The position numbers were made by a program, and so were the translations under genes. A stretch of DNA of 64,000 nucleotides from CALDTK01 sp963837005 (lineage in GTDB: Bacteria > Bacteroidota > Bacteroidia > Chitinophagales > Saprospiraceae): contig CAWIMC010000013.1 of the NCBI GenBank assembly GCA_963837005.1, forward strand, positions 372,001 through 436,000, in the 5' to 3' direction. Shown here in pieces: positions 43,972-52,766 of the stretch (its first letter is position 1; every line of letters starts with the position of its first letter). The notes beneath the pieces were generated by a model. That model made no database searches. It was not told where the DNA came from and saw only the letters and a program-made list of their open reading frames with translations.

Positions 43972-44355
43972 TCATTGCTTAGTCACGCCATTCGAGATGC
44001 GGTAGATCTCCACCACGGTCGTGCAGCTACCGTAGGTCGGGCGTGGAAACACTCCTGCGGCCTGCTCACTGCCGAGGTCGATGTTGCAGTTTTGTCCGTT
44101 ACCCAACGAGTACACGTCGATCAGCTCATCCGATGCGGTGATCCGCAGTCGTCGTATTCGCATGTCGTTAGAGCCGTTACCGTCGACGTCGATGTCGGTC
44201 CAGATTTGATTGCCATTGGTAGGCGGCGGCAGAGTGATGGTCCCGAGGCCACCGAAGCACTGCGCGGTTAGCTTGTGGCTCTGCCCTAAGAGTAATCCAG
44301 CGCACAGCGCCGTGATTGAAAAGTGGTAGGCGTAGCGTAAAGTCATAGGGTGCAC
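43972..44355 (-). CDS. Secreted protein, N-terminal piece
   Basis: A signal peptide (YHFSITALCAGLLLGQSHKL) precedes a small beta domain (FGGLGTITLPPPTNGNQIW, DIDVDGNGSNDMRIRRLRI). The frame stops at 43972. In another frame the protein continues without a gap in sense (SNDLPNFPYIPIQ, then IGWVQFGNATYGGVAGD) to join the 43292-43834 piece. The whole would be about 350 aa. Function unknown; surface or extracellular. Confidence 0.7.
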   Translation of the reverse strand: MHPMTLRYAYHFSITALCAGLLLGQSHKLTAQCFGGLGTITLPPPTNGNQIWTDIDVDGNGSNDMRIRRLRITASDELIDVYSLGNGQNCNIDLGSEQAAGVFPRPTYGSCTTVVEIYRISNGVTKQ

Positions 44356-44494
44356 GTTAATGTGAGCCGCAATGCTACCCGCGGCCCGGGCGCCGATCTA
44401 CAAGTCTTTCCCGAGTGGGCATCCTCTTCCCACGGGTGGGGCTTTCGCCAAAACCACCTACCTGATTCGTGCTACACCCCACCTGCAATAACCT

Positions 44495-45391
44495 CTACCC
44501 CCGATACCCAAACCGCATCACCCGCCCCGGCCCCTTGCGTCCCTCACTCGATAGCCACAGGTCGCCATCCGGCAAAACGATGATTCCTTCGGGCTGCTCC
44601 AGTCCGGCCTGGCGGATGTCCCACTCCGCCTTGACCTTGCCCCGGTCGTCCACCACGACGATAGACTGCCGCTTACTCGACAGCACCAACCAATCTCCAC
44701 TGATCGGATGACGCGCCAGCCCCGACGGACGAATGGTTTTCTTGCCAGACAGGTCGTCCGCATCCACCTCGAAGATCTCCTTCTCACTAAACGTATTGCT
44801 GGCCAAATCAAAGGCATGCACGGCGTTGCGGTCCTTCTTATCGGCATTCTTACAGATGATCAGCAGGCGCCCGCCATCGGCCCCGAGCCCCTCGGCATTG
44901 CAGCGCTTGCGACCCAGGTCACCGTCGTACTCCCGCGTCATGACCTCACCCGTGCGCCAGCCGAGCAACTCGGTGAGTTCGCCGCCGGACTGGAGCACGA
45001 AGAGCCGCCCCGCCGCCTCCGCAATCCCCTCGTAGTCGCCCTTCTTCCCGAAGTCAATCTCCTCATCGACGATCCCATTGGCGGCATTGATCAGGTAGAG
45101 GTGCGCCTTTTCGTCCTGAACGGCCCCGAGGTGCGTCTCGTCGAGCACGGTGAGTCCGCTGATCTCCTCGAGGTCTCCGGGCAGCGAAAAGCTTACTACT
45201 GGCTTGGCGAAGTCGTAGGGACTTTCGTCAAAACCGCCGGTGTCACGGGTTTTGGCGAAAGCTGCCGGGCCACTCACACTAGCCCGCGAAGGCGTCACAG
45301 ACGTACCACTTTTTGCCGAACCAGCCCCACAACTCACCAAGCCAATACCACTCATCACTGCGAGCACCAGGCTCCAATCACGCAACTTCAT
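44495..45391 (-). CDS. SdiA-regulated-domain lipoprotein (beta-propeller), 298 aa
   Basis: The start is ATG 45391, giving a lipoprotein signal (SLVLAVMSGIGLVSCGAG). The mature part is a beta-propeller of the SdiA-regulated/phytase-like type: LEEISGLTVLDETHLGAVQD, DYEGIAEAAGRLFVLQS, NAEGLGADGGRLLIICKN, RPSGLARHPISGDWLVLS and EGIIVLPDGDLWLSSEG. Such proteins sit at the outer membrane; the substrate is unclear. A dispersed-motif copy at 45249 encodes AFAKT, with a one-mismatch copy at 45223. Confidence 0.88.
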   Translation of the reverse strand: MKLRDWSLVLAVMSGIGLVSCGAGSAKSGTSVTPSRASVSGPAAFAKTRDTGGFDESPYDFAKPVVSFSLPGDLEEISGLTVLDETHLGAVQDEKAHLYLINAANGIVDEEIDFGKKGDYEGIAEAAGRLFVLQSGGELTELLGWRTGEVMTREYDGDLGRKRCNAEGLGADGGRLLIICKNADKKDRNAVHAFDLASNTFSEKEIFEVDADDLSGKKTIRPSGLARHPISGDWLVLSSKRQSIVVVDDRGKVKAEWDIRQAGLEQPEGIIVLPDGDLWLSSEGRKGPGRVMRFGYRG

Positions 45392-45475
45392 ACTTCCCCC
45401 AACGCAAGTTTCGGCGATTTGGCAAGGACTAGTCGCCCGATGCTCTACTTTTCGACTTTCGCCAAAACCCACCCT

Positions 45476-45859
45476 ATGCGCGCCACCGGAACCTTCACCG
45501 TCGAAATGCAACCCGTCTCCCAGACCGGCGACCACGGCATCACCCTCGGGCAGATGACCCTCGCCAAAACCTTCCGCGGCGACCTCGACGGCAGCTCCAA
45601 GGGCACCATGCTCACCGCCGTGACGCCGATCAAAGGTTCGGCGGATTACGTAGCCATCGAGCAGTTTACAGGGAGCCTCTCCGGCAAAACCGGCTCCTTT
45701 GTCCTCACGCACCACGGCCGCATGCACGGCGAGACCAGCGAGCTAAGCCTCAGCGTCGTGCCCGACTCGGGGACGGGGGAACTCGAGGGTCTGCGCGGCA
45801 CGATGACCATTGACCGCAACGCGGACGGTCACCGCTGGACGCTGACGTACGAGTTGTAG
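45476..45859 (+). CDS. DUF3224 domain protein, 127 aa
   Basis: From ATG 45476: GTFTVEMQPVSQTGD, TLAKTFRGDLDGSSKGTML, YVAIEQFTGSLSGKTGSFVL and GELEGLRGTMTI are the hallmarks of DUF3224, a small cytoplasmic beta-barrel family without a known function. A dispersed-motif copy (45457-45468) lies in the 5' leader, between a TACTTTTC promoter-like element (45446-45453) and the ATG. Divergent from the SdiA-regulated gene. Confidence 0.9.
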   Translation: MRATGTFTVEMQPVSQTGDHGITLGQMTLAKTFRGDLDGSSKGTMLTAVTPIKGSADYVAIEQFTGSLSGKTGSFVLTHHGRMHGETSELSLSVVPDSGTGELEGLRGTMTIDRNADGHRWTLTYEL

Positions 45860-45870
45860 GCCGTAACGGT

Positions 45871-46308
45871 TCATCCCCTCCCGCCGGAGGTCTCCTCGCG
45901 GTAGCGCCGTCGCGCCCGGCGACCACGCATGTGCTCGATGAGCCACCAAACACCGCCCCCGAGGAAACACAGCCCACCCATAATAGCCAGGCCAAAACTC
46001 GCAATCGTGAGTCCGATCAGGGCCACAAAATCACCTACGGACCCCGCCTGCCGCTCTTTCTCGCGAATCACGATGACGAGTCCGCCCGCGGCTGCCAGCA
46101 GGACGAGTCCATAGGCCAGCAGGTCGAACGCACCCTCAGCGGCCGGGCCAGCAGACCCAAGCTCGGTCGTAGATGCAGCGCCCACGATAGCCTCGGTGGT
46201 AGCGGGCATGACAGACCCCATCAGGATTAAGCTTGCAATCGCGAAGGACCTGACCAGAACACGCTGGCGCGGCGTAGCTGGAGCGTAAAGCAGACGCTTT
46301 GTTTTCAT
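45871..46308 (-). CDS. Small membrane protein, 145 aa
   Basis: The start chosen is ATG 46308 (MKTKRLLYAPATPRQR). Three hydrophobic segments are visible (FAIASLILMGSVMPATT, LLAYGLVLLAAAGGLVIVI and FVALIGLTIASFGLAIMGGLC through LIEHM), followed by an Arg-rich tail. No family recognised. It converges on the DUF3224 gene with an 11-nt gap. Confidence 0.65.
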   Translation of the reverse strand: MKTKRLLYAPATPRQRVLVRSFAIASLILMGSVMPATTEAIVGAASTTELGSAGPAAEGAFDLLAYGLVLLAAAGGLVIVIREKERQAGSVGDFVALIGLTIASFGLAIMGGLCFLGGGVWWLIEHMRGRRARRRYREETSGGRG

Positions 46309-46439
46309 GCCCGCAAAGCTCCGCGGCGGTTTAGCGGAGCTCGGTGCGATCCTCGCAACTAATACCTGGTTGAGTTGCAAAATTTGGCACTTTACATATT
46401 AGTTGTGGTAATGTTTTGGCAGTTCAGAAACCTCGCGGC

Positions 46440-46447
46440 TATCTTGC
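46440..46447 (+). promoter_or_regulatory. TATCTTGC promoter-like element
   Basis: A TAnnTTTG-like element lying 21 nt before ATG 46469, in the divergent gap next to the 45871-46308 gene. Confidence 0.35.
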
Positions 46448-46468
46448 TCACAATCAGCTAGCTTCCCC

Positions 46469-47620
46469 ATGCGTCGTCCGCCAGCGCCCGATCATCCGCT
46501 CGAGTACTCGCGGGCCGAGCGCAACGCACTTTACGCTATCCTAGTGGCCTGTCTCGGGGTGACGACCGCAGTACACCTCTGGCCATCGGCACCCGATGCG
46601 CCGGTCTCCATCGAGGTCAACACCCAGTACCAGGCTGATATTGCCGACTTTATCTCTCGCGCAGAAGCCGCCTCAGATAGCCTCTCGGAGGCTAAGGCCG
46701 AGCGCCAGGCCGAATACGCGGAGCAGCGCCAGCGCTGGGCCGACGAGCGCGCGCAGCGCAGTGCCTACTACGACAAGCGTCGCGCGTCCTGGGCCAACAA
46801 CAATTACCGATCACGGTACGCAAGCGACGGCAAAGGCGGTGACGACCGTCCCGCGTGGCACTCGCGCGAAAAGCCCGGTACACAGACCAGTGTCGACTTC
46901 AAGGTCGCCATGCCCTCACTCGCGAGCCTCGACCCCAATGCCGTCGACAGCAACACGCTACTCCGACTCGGTGTCCCCGTCGCCATCACGGCTCGTTGGC
47001 TCAAGTATCGACGGTCGGGTGGCCAGTTCCGCCAGACCGCCGACATCGCCAAGCTCTACGGCCTCGCCGATACGACCGCTGAGCGGATCGCCGACTACTT
47101 CGCCGAGCCACCCTCCCCCGCTGTCGCTATGCCGGTTGCTGGATCTGGCGATGCCACGACTGAGGGAGGAGAATTCAATGCTGAACCCTCGCGGCGTACC
47201 ACCGGGAAGAGGACAGGACCCGTCGAGGTCAACGCCGCCGCCGAGACCGACCTATCCGCCGTCCGCGGCATCGGCGAGTACACCGCCATGCGGATCGCCG
47301 ACTACCGCCAGCGCCTCGGCGGCTTCGTGAGCGTGGCCCAGGTGCTCGAGACCCCGGGGGCACGCGACAGCACCTTGTTGCGCGTTCGCGATCAGCTCCG
47401 CGTCGACTCTACCGAATGCTGCCGCCAGATCCGCGTCAACTATGCCACGAGCTACGACGACTGGCGCCACCCCTACCTCACGTGGAAGCAGGCCAAAGTG
47501 GTCATGGCCAACCGTGAGCAACACGGGGCCTACCGACAGCTTAGCGACCTGCTGCGCACCCGCGTTATCGATGCCGAACAACTCGCGCGCCTGCGGCCTT
47601 ACCTCGACTTCCAGCCCTAA
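46469..47620 (+). CDS. ComEA-like helix-hairpin-helix membrane protein, 383 aa
   Basis: An N-terminal membrane anchor (NALYAILVACLGVTTAVHLW) is followed by a charged coiled-coil segment (EAKAERQAEYAEQRQRWADE). Three helix-hairpin-helix units come next: LDPNAVDSNTLLRLGVPV, VEVNAAAETDLSAVRGIGEY with DYRQRLGGFVSVAQVLE, and a C-terminal one (VNYATSYDDWRHPYLTWKQA). ComEA-family proteins bind DNA in the periplasm during transformation. Bacteroidota have many longer HhH proteins of this kind, so a competence role is plausible but not proven. Confidence 0.85.
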   Translation: MRRPPAPDHPLEYSRAERNALYAILVACLGVTTAVHLWPSAPDAPVSIEVNTQYQADIADFISRAEAASDSLSEAKAERQAEYAEQRQRWADERAQRSAYYDKRRASWANNNYRSRYASDGKGGDDRPAWHSREKPGTQTSVDFKVAMPSLASLDPNAVDSNTLLRLGVPVAITARWLKYRRSGGQFRQTADIAKLYGLADTTAERIADYFAEPPSPAVAMPVAGSGDATTEGGEFNAEPSRRTTGKRTGPVEVNAAAETDLSAVRGIGEYTAMRIADYRQRLGGFVSVAQVLETPGARDSTLLRVRDQLRVDSTECCRQIRVNYATSYDDWRHPYLTWKQAKVVMANREQHGAYRQLSDLLRTRVIDAEQLARLRPYLDFQP

Positions 47621-47706
47621 CGGAAGACCTCCGTGCCACGTGGCCGACCTTCCCCCATCTAGGTAGCCGACGCTCTCAGCGGAGTTGGTACAGAAGGTGC
47701 ACCTTT

Positions 47707-49614
47707 GTGTCTGCTCAAATCCGACCGTCTTTGAAACTTTTTGCCCCGCTCGTCTGGCTGCTACTCCTGGGCTCACTCTCGGCCTGCCTCGTCGACGATG
47801 AAGCTTCCGCTGTCCCCACCGGCGATGTCGCCGTCCTGGTTACCGACCAGCGTGGCACCCCCGTCCCGGGCGCGAGTATCTTCACCGAGCCGCTAAGCCG
47901 CCTCTCCGCCCTTACCGACACCTTCGGGAGTACCACCGTCAAGGAGGTCCCTGTCGGCACCTACGATGTCTTCGCCGACGGCAAAGGCGTCCAGGCCAAG
48001 ACCACGATTCAGATCGTGCGCGGCAACCTCACCTCCGTCACGCTTCAGCTCCCGATCATCCTGCCGAACGGCGGCAATGCCGACGGTAGTCCACGACTCT
48101 TCATCACGTCTCCGCTACCGACGGGCACCTACCAGGCCGGCGAAGCCATCCTCTTCGACGCTACGGCCTCCGACGACGAGACCACCGGCAATCAGCTCAC
48201 CATCCGGTGGGCCTCTAACCTCGACGGCCTACTGAGAGAGGACACCGGCGACGACGACGGGCGGCTGACTTTCGTCAAAACCCTGACGCCGGGATTCCAC
48301 CAACTCACGGCAACCGCTACCGATACCGACGGCCAGACCACGACTCGCCTACTCGGCGTCAACGTCGCTGGCGTAGCCAGCATTCGCCTCGCCGAAGTCG
48401 ACCTAACGGGTGCAGCCCCACGCCTCGACTGGAGCCGCTACACAGGGCGCGACTTTCGGACCTACCGCATACAGCGCGGGATCGGCGACTGCGCGGCTCC
48501 TGGGTTTGCCAACTGGCAAACCATCGCCAGCACCTCCGGCCAAGGCGACACCAGCTTCGTAGATCGTGACCCCCTCCCCATCGCCGCGAGTGTCTGCTAC
48601 CGAATCGTCGTCGCGACCTCTGGCAATGCCTCCGCCGCGACGAGCAACGTCGTCTCCTACGCACCATCGACGGTCGACTTCCTCGACTTCGTGCCGCAGG
48701 AGATGATCGCTCACCCTACAGAGGCAAATACCGTCTTTCTGGTCGACGGTGCCCGAGACCGCATCCTGCGCTACGACATCGCGACCCGTACGGTACTCGC
48801 CACAGCCCAACTTTCCGGAGGCCTCGGCCAGCCCGCCATCGGGAGCGCCGGTAGTGGCGTGGAGCTTTTTGTCCCGAGCGGCAATGGCAATGTCTACGTC
48901 CTCAATCTCGCCACTCTCGCCACGACGAGCCTGATCAACACCATTGACCCAGTGGGCTCTGTGGCGGTCTACGAGGATGGCTTTATCGTGGTGGGTGGCA
49001 CCTCGCCGACGGTGCGTACTGGTCAGTACCGAAGCTACAGCCGCGCGACGGGCGCTCTGCTGGCCAGCAACGCGCAGCAACGCGGTGCGGGGGTGATCCG
49101 ACGCGTACCGGGCCAACGGACTGCCGTCGCCCTTTCGACGACCTCCCTCATCGCTGAGCCCGCGTACTTCGAGTTCGACCAGGGGGGGCAGTTCACCTTC
49201 GCCGGGAATGGCGTCCTCCAGCGCGACAACGAACAGTCCTCCGAGGTCTTCGCCGTCGATCCGACAGGCGGCTACTTCGTGACCTCGCGACTCGGCAACA
49301 GTTTTGACGTAAGTCGCCAACTCACCTTCCGCGGGCGGCTCGATTACGGTACGGCACGCGTGGTCGATGTCGCATTTAGTGCGACCGGCGACCTGGTCTA
49401 CGGTGCGGTGGCCCCGAGCGACATCGCCACTGGGGAGACACCCGGACTCGTCGTCGCGCGCTGGCCCTCGCGCCTCCGCGAGCGCTTCGTGGCGACGCGC
49501 GGCTTCGTGACTCAAGTAGCGCGTCTCTCCAATGGTCGAATTGCGACCGTCCAGGTATCCCGCACCGGGTCGACAACTGACAACGGCCTCGCCTTGGTGA
49601 CGGTAGTGCAGTAA
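47707..49614 (+). CDS. Lipoprotein with carboxypeptidase-regulatory-like domain and beta-propeller, 635 aa
   Basis: A signal sequence with lipobox (LLLLGSLSAC) is followed by a CarboxypepD_reg-like domain (VAVLVTDQRGTPVPGASIFT), a PKD/Ig-like domain (FDATASDDETTGNQLTIRWA), an FN3-like segment and a six- to seven-bladed propeller-like region (VFLVDGARDRILRYDIATRT). The GTG at 47707 overlaps a CACCTTTG promoter-like element (47700-47707), so the true start may be a nearby downstream codon such as TTG 47731. Outer-membrane or surface location is likely; function unknown. Confidence 0.8.
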   Translation: MSAQIRPSLKLFAPLVWLLLLGSLSACLVDDEASAVPTGDVAVLVTDQRGTPVPGASIFTEPLSRLSALTDTFGSTTVKEVPVGTYDVFADGKGVQAKTTIQIVRGNLTSVTLQLPIILPNGGNADGSPRLFITSPLPTGTYQAGEAILFDATASDDETTGNQLTIRWASNLDGLLREDTGDDDGRLTFVKTLTPGFHQLTATATDTDGQTTTRLLGVNVAGVASIRLAEVDLTGAAPRLDWSRYTGRDFRTYRIQRGIGDCAAPGFANWQTIASTSGQGDTSFVDRDPLPIAASVCYRIVVATSGNASAATSNVVSYAPSTVDFLDFVPQEMIAHPTEANTVFLVDGARDRILRYDIATRTVLATAQLSGGLGQPAIGSAGSGVELFVPSGNGNVYVLNLATLATTSLINTIDPVGSVAVYEDGFIVVGGTSPTVRTGQYRSYSRATGALLASNAQQRGAGVIRRVPGQRTAVALSTTSLIAEPAYFEFDQGGQFTFAGNGVLQRDNEQSSEVFAVDPTGGYFVTSRLGNSFDVSRQLTFRGRLDYGTARVVDVAFSATGDLVYGAVAPSDIATGETPGLVVARWPSRLRERFVATRGFVTQVARLSNGRIATVQVSRTGSTTDNGLALVTVVQ

Positions 49615-49691
49615 GACCTTAGGTGTGCCTCACCTGACGTCTAGAGGTCAGGACCGATAGCTGTGCGGATTATTTAGGGCACGTATCGCGT

Positions 49692-49699
49692 TACTTTGC
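49692..49699 (+). promoter_or_regulatory. TACTTTGC promoter-like element of the histidine kinase
   Basis: A TAnnTTTG-class element 20 nt before GTG 49720. It supports that start over the TTG at 49696, which would overlap the element. Confidence 0.45.
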
Positions 49700-49719
49700 T
49701 CGCCATATCCCGCCCCGCC

Positions 49720-51210
49720 GTGTCCGTCTCCACCAAACTATCGAAAGAGAATCTTTCGGCGCTCCGCGTCGCAATCAGTAGTGCCGCCATTATCCTGGTG
49801 GCGGTCGTGATCGTGTTCTATTTCCGCAGCCGCCAGACACAGTTGGCGTGGCGCACAATTGACGTACTCCGAGAGCTTAGCGACCTCCATACCGATATCC
49901 AAACCGAGGAGTCGTCACAGCGGGGCTACCTCCTCACACAGGACGAGCGCTACCTCGGCGCACCTACTCAAGCCCTCGAACAGGCCGACAAGCGCCTGGA
50001 GCGCCTCCGCGAACTGACCCATAACAACCCTCTGCAAACGGACCGCATCACGCTCCTGCGCTCGATCGTAGAAGCCAAGCTCAAGGAGGTACGCACGACG
50101 ACCAACCTCATGCGTCGCGGCGACCGCGAAGAGGCGCTCAGAATCGTCAACTCGGACGCTGGCGAGGAGTACATGGCGCGGATCGACACCCTCCTCATAG
50201 ACATCCGCCGTGAAGAGGAGCGTCTGCTCGACAGGCGCACCGGGGTACGCGATACGACCCTCGTGTGGGTTTACGTACTGCTCGGCCTCGCGATCGGCGT
50301 ACTGTGCTACAGCCTCTTCAAGATTTACCGCCAGTTGTCCGGCGTCATCGAGACCCTCGGTATCGAGCGGGAGCGCTACCGCAAAATCGCCAGTGAGCGC
50401 CAGCACGAGATAGACCGCAGGGAGCGCCTCGAGCGGTACAACGAGCTGCTCATCGATCACCTCGAGGAGCGCAACCAAGCCCTCGACCGCTACGCCTACA
50501 CGACGAGCCACGACCTACTGCAGCCTCTACGTACGATCAACGGCATGATCGACGCCCTCGGGGAGGACTACCCAGAGTTGCAAGAGGGCGAGGTAGGAAC
50601 CTACCTCGAGATGGTGGCCAGTAGCGCATCGCGGATGCAGACCATGGTCGCGACCTTGCTCGAGCGTTCACGCAATAAGACTGGCGAAGAAGCTATTCCG
50701 ATCGACCTGAATGGCATCGTCGAGGAAGTCACCGACGACTTGACCCAACTCATCGCGGAGTACGGGGCTACCGTTTCTGTGGAGCCGCTCCCCTTCGTGC
50801 AGGCTGCCCCGACCAAGATCCGTACGATCTTGCAAAACTTGATCTCGAACGCCGTGAAGTACGGTGCCCAAGGGCGTGCGCCCTTGGTCTCGATCACTGC
50901 GGAGCTCGCAAGGGGGGAGAGCCCCGCCTCGGGAGGTCCGGAGTCGGTGGTTAGCGGTGGCCGGTGGCGCGTTTTGGTGGCAGACAACGGTCGCGGCATC
51001 GCCCCCGACAAGCTCGTTAAGATCAGCAATTTCGGTGAGCGCGGCGACTCTGACGACAGCGAGGGACACGGGATCGGACTTTCTTCGGTGGCGGCCACCG
51101 TACGTTCGATCGGGAGTCAGTTGGCGATCGAGAGCGTGCTCGGGCAGGGCTCGACGTTTTCGTTTGAGCTACAGGGAGTGGAAGGGGAGCGAGCAGAGAT
51201 GACGGGGTGA
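49720..51210 (+). CDS. CHASE3 sensor histidine kinase, 496 aa
   Basis: Helix 1 (VAISSAAIILVAVVIVFYF) and helix 2 (VWVYVLLGLAIGVLCYSLF) bracket a periplasmic CHASE3 domain with the typical ESSQRGYLLTQDERYL. A coiled coil leads to the H-box YTTSHDLLQPLRTI, with N-box QNLISNAVKYG, G1 DNGRGI and G2 GHGIGLS. All catalytic motifs are present. No response regulator is adjacent, so it is an orphan kinase by position. The final codons lie in a 13-bp direct duplication (agatgacggggtg twice). Confidence 0.93.
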   Translation: MSVSTKLSKENLSALRVAISSAAIILVAVVIVFYFRSRQTQLAWRTIDVLRELSDLHTDIQTEESSQRGYLLTQDERYLGAPTQALEQADKRLERLRELTHNNPLQTDRITLLRSIVEAKLKEVRTTTNLMRRGDREEALRIVNSDAGEEYMARIDTLLIDIRREEERLLDRRTGVRDTTLVWVYVLLGLAIGVLCYSLFKIYRQLSGVIETLGIERERYRKIASERQHEIDRRERLERYNELLIDHLEERNQALDRYAYTTSHDLLQPLRTINGMIDALGEDYPELQEGEVGTYLEMVASSASRMQTMVATLLERSRNKTGEEAIPIDLNGIVEEVTDDLTQLIAEYGATVSVEPLPFVQAAPTKIRTILQNLISNAVKYGAQGRAPLVSITAELARGESPASGGPESVVSGGRWRVLVADNGRGIAPDKLVKISNFGERGDSDDSEGHGIGLSSVAATVRSIGSQLAIESVLGQGSTFSFELQGVEGERAEMTG

Positions 51211-51282
51211 GATGACGGGGTGAGATCGTCCCGACTTGGTCCGGACCGACGAGCGGGCAGAGAGATTGCCCCCCAAAACATA

Positions 51283-51317
51283 CTGGCCCGCCACTCCATG
51301 AGGAGCAGACGGGCCAG
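51283..51317. terminator. Hairpin between convergent kinase and SusD genes
   Basis: The arms CTGGCCCG (51283-51290) and CGGGCCAG (51310-51317) enclose a second small stem (CTCC/GGAG). It is the only structured element between two converging stops, so a bidirectional terminator is likely. There is no long T-tract. Confidence 0.55.
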
Positions 51318-51356
51318 CGTGTACGGCGAACCTCCAGTTCGAACCCTATACCTATA

Positions 51357-52763
51357 CTACTGATCCCAGAATAGGCGAGAGGTGAGGTCCGAAATGATCG
51401 GTGTGTTGTTGCCGTTGCGGTTCAACTCCGTGTCTGGGTAGGGGAGTCGACGAACGAAGGCTGCCGTAGCCGCGTTTTGCGGAAGCTCGAAATCGCGGTA
51501 CATGAACTCGTAGCGGCGGGCATCGACCCAGGTCTCCGGATTTAGGAACAGTGCGACGTACTTCTCGCGGAAGATGTCGTCGAGGGTCAGGGTGGCAGCG
51601 GTACGCGTGCCGTAGGTGGCGGCGTAGTACGCTGCGCCCGCATCGTCAGACACGCCGATCTTCGCCATGCTCGCGCGGATGCCCTCGCGAAAGGCCGTCA
51701 AGGCACGGTCGCGTTGATTGGCATCGAGCGCAGCTTCGGCCTCGATGAACTTGAGTTCGGCGTAGGTGATGATGAGCAGCGGTGATGTTTCGCCGGAGAG
51801 TGCGCCACTTGTTTCGAGGTAGCTCTCTTGGGCGGTGGTACCACTGCCACGGCGACCGGCGCCGTTGATGGTCCCGACGTACTTCCCGTTGACGGCCGTG
51901 TCGGTGAGCAAAGGCAAGCGTGGGTCAAAGCTTTCGAAAGTAGTGCCGTTGAGTGCATCGATAAATTGCTCGGAGAGCCACCCGTCCAGCAGGAGGTTGT
52001 CGTTGTTGCGGGCTACCTGGGCCCAAGGATTGCGAATCTCAAAACGCGTGACCTCGGCATCGTCGGCATTAGACGTGTAGGCAAGCGCCACGTTAGCGAG
52101 CACGGCTGCCGGGTCGTAGTTGCTCGTCTCCGAGAGGTGCAAGAGGTAACGCGCCTTGAGGGCGTAGGCGGTCTTGACCCAAGCGTCGGTGTCACCAGCG
52201 TGGATGAAGTCACTTTCGTCGTCGAGATCAATGAGACTCTCGGCCGAGAAGGCGGCAATGGCCTCGTCGAGCAGGGTTTGGATGGTAGCGTAAATCTCCT
52301 CGGCGGAGTTGTACTCCGGGGTGATGACGTCGCCTGTGAAGGCTTGCGTGTAGGGAGCATCTCCCCAACTGTCGGCGATGAGGCCGAGGTTCATGGCCGT
52401 GATCACCTTCCCGACGCCGACGTGGTCCTGGCCGCCGCGCGCCTCGCCGAGCTGGATCATATCGTAGGCGTTGGTCATCGCCTGGTAGAGGTTCTGCCAG
52501 GTGCCGGAGAAGTTGACTTCCTGGCCAATGTCAACACTCGAGGCCTGGTTGGGGCTCGCGAAGTACTGCACGTAATAGTTCGTGTAGCCGGTCGCGACGC
52601 GGAACTGGTTGAGTCCGGTATTGAGGGTACTCACGGCCAGGAGGCCGTTAATGGGGGCCTCGGTGGCGGCGTTGGGGTTGTCGTTTACGTCGAGGTAGCT
52701 GTCGCACGCAGGGAGGGCGACGAGGGAGACGGCCCCGATGAGGGCACTATAGAGAGTCTTCAT
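51357..52763 (-). CDS. SusD/RagB-like outer-membrane lipoprotein
   Basis: 468 aa. The lipoprotein signal ends in LVALPACDSY. A SusD-like fold of the SusD_2 type is indicated by YLDVNDNPNAATEAPIN, GTWQNLYQAMTNAYDMIQ, SWGDAPYTQAF, LYLLH-like TPR regions (KTAYALKARYLLHLS) and the C-terminal FREKYVALFLNPETWVDARR. It caps the SusC transporter and binds glycan or peptide at the cell surface. It starts 3 nt after the SusC stop. No glycoside hydrolase is adjacent, so the nutrient is unknown. Confidence 0.95.
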   Translation of the reverse strand: MKTLYSALIGAVSLVALPACDSYLDVNDNPNAATEAPINGLLAVSTLNTGLNQFRVATGYTNYYVQYFASPNQASSVDIGQEVNFSGTWQNLYQAMTNAYDMIQLGEARGGQDHVGVGKVITAMNLGLIADSWGDAPYTQAFTGDVITPEYNSAEEIYATIQTLLDEAIAAFSAESLIDLDDESDFIHAGDTDAWVKTAYALKARYLLHLSETSNYDPAAVLANVALAYTSNADDAEVTRFEIRNPWAQVARNNDNLLLDGWLSEQFIDALNGTTFESFDPRLPLLTDTAVNGKYVGTINGAGRRGSGTTAQESYLETSGALSGETSPLLIITYAELKFIEAEAALDANQRDRALTAFREGIRASMAKIGVSDDAGAAYYAATYGTRTAATLTLDDIFREKYVALFLNPETWVDARRYEFMYRDFELPQNAATAAFVRRLPYPDTELNRNGNNTPIISDLTSRLFWDQ

Positions 52764-52766
52764 AGT

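Noticed and set aside
44708..45475. Long plus-strand frame upstream of the DUF3224 gene
   Set aside because: It is the antisense shadow of the SdiA-regulated gene; DUF3224 homology starts at 45476.
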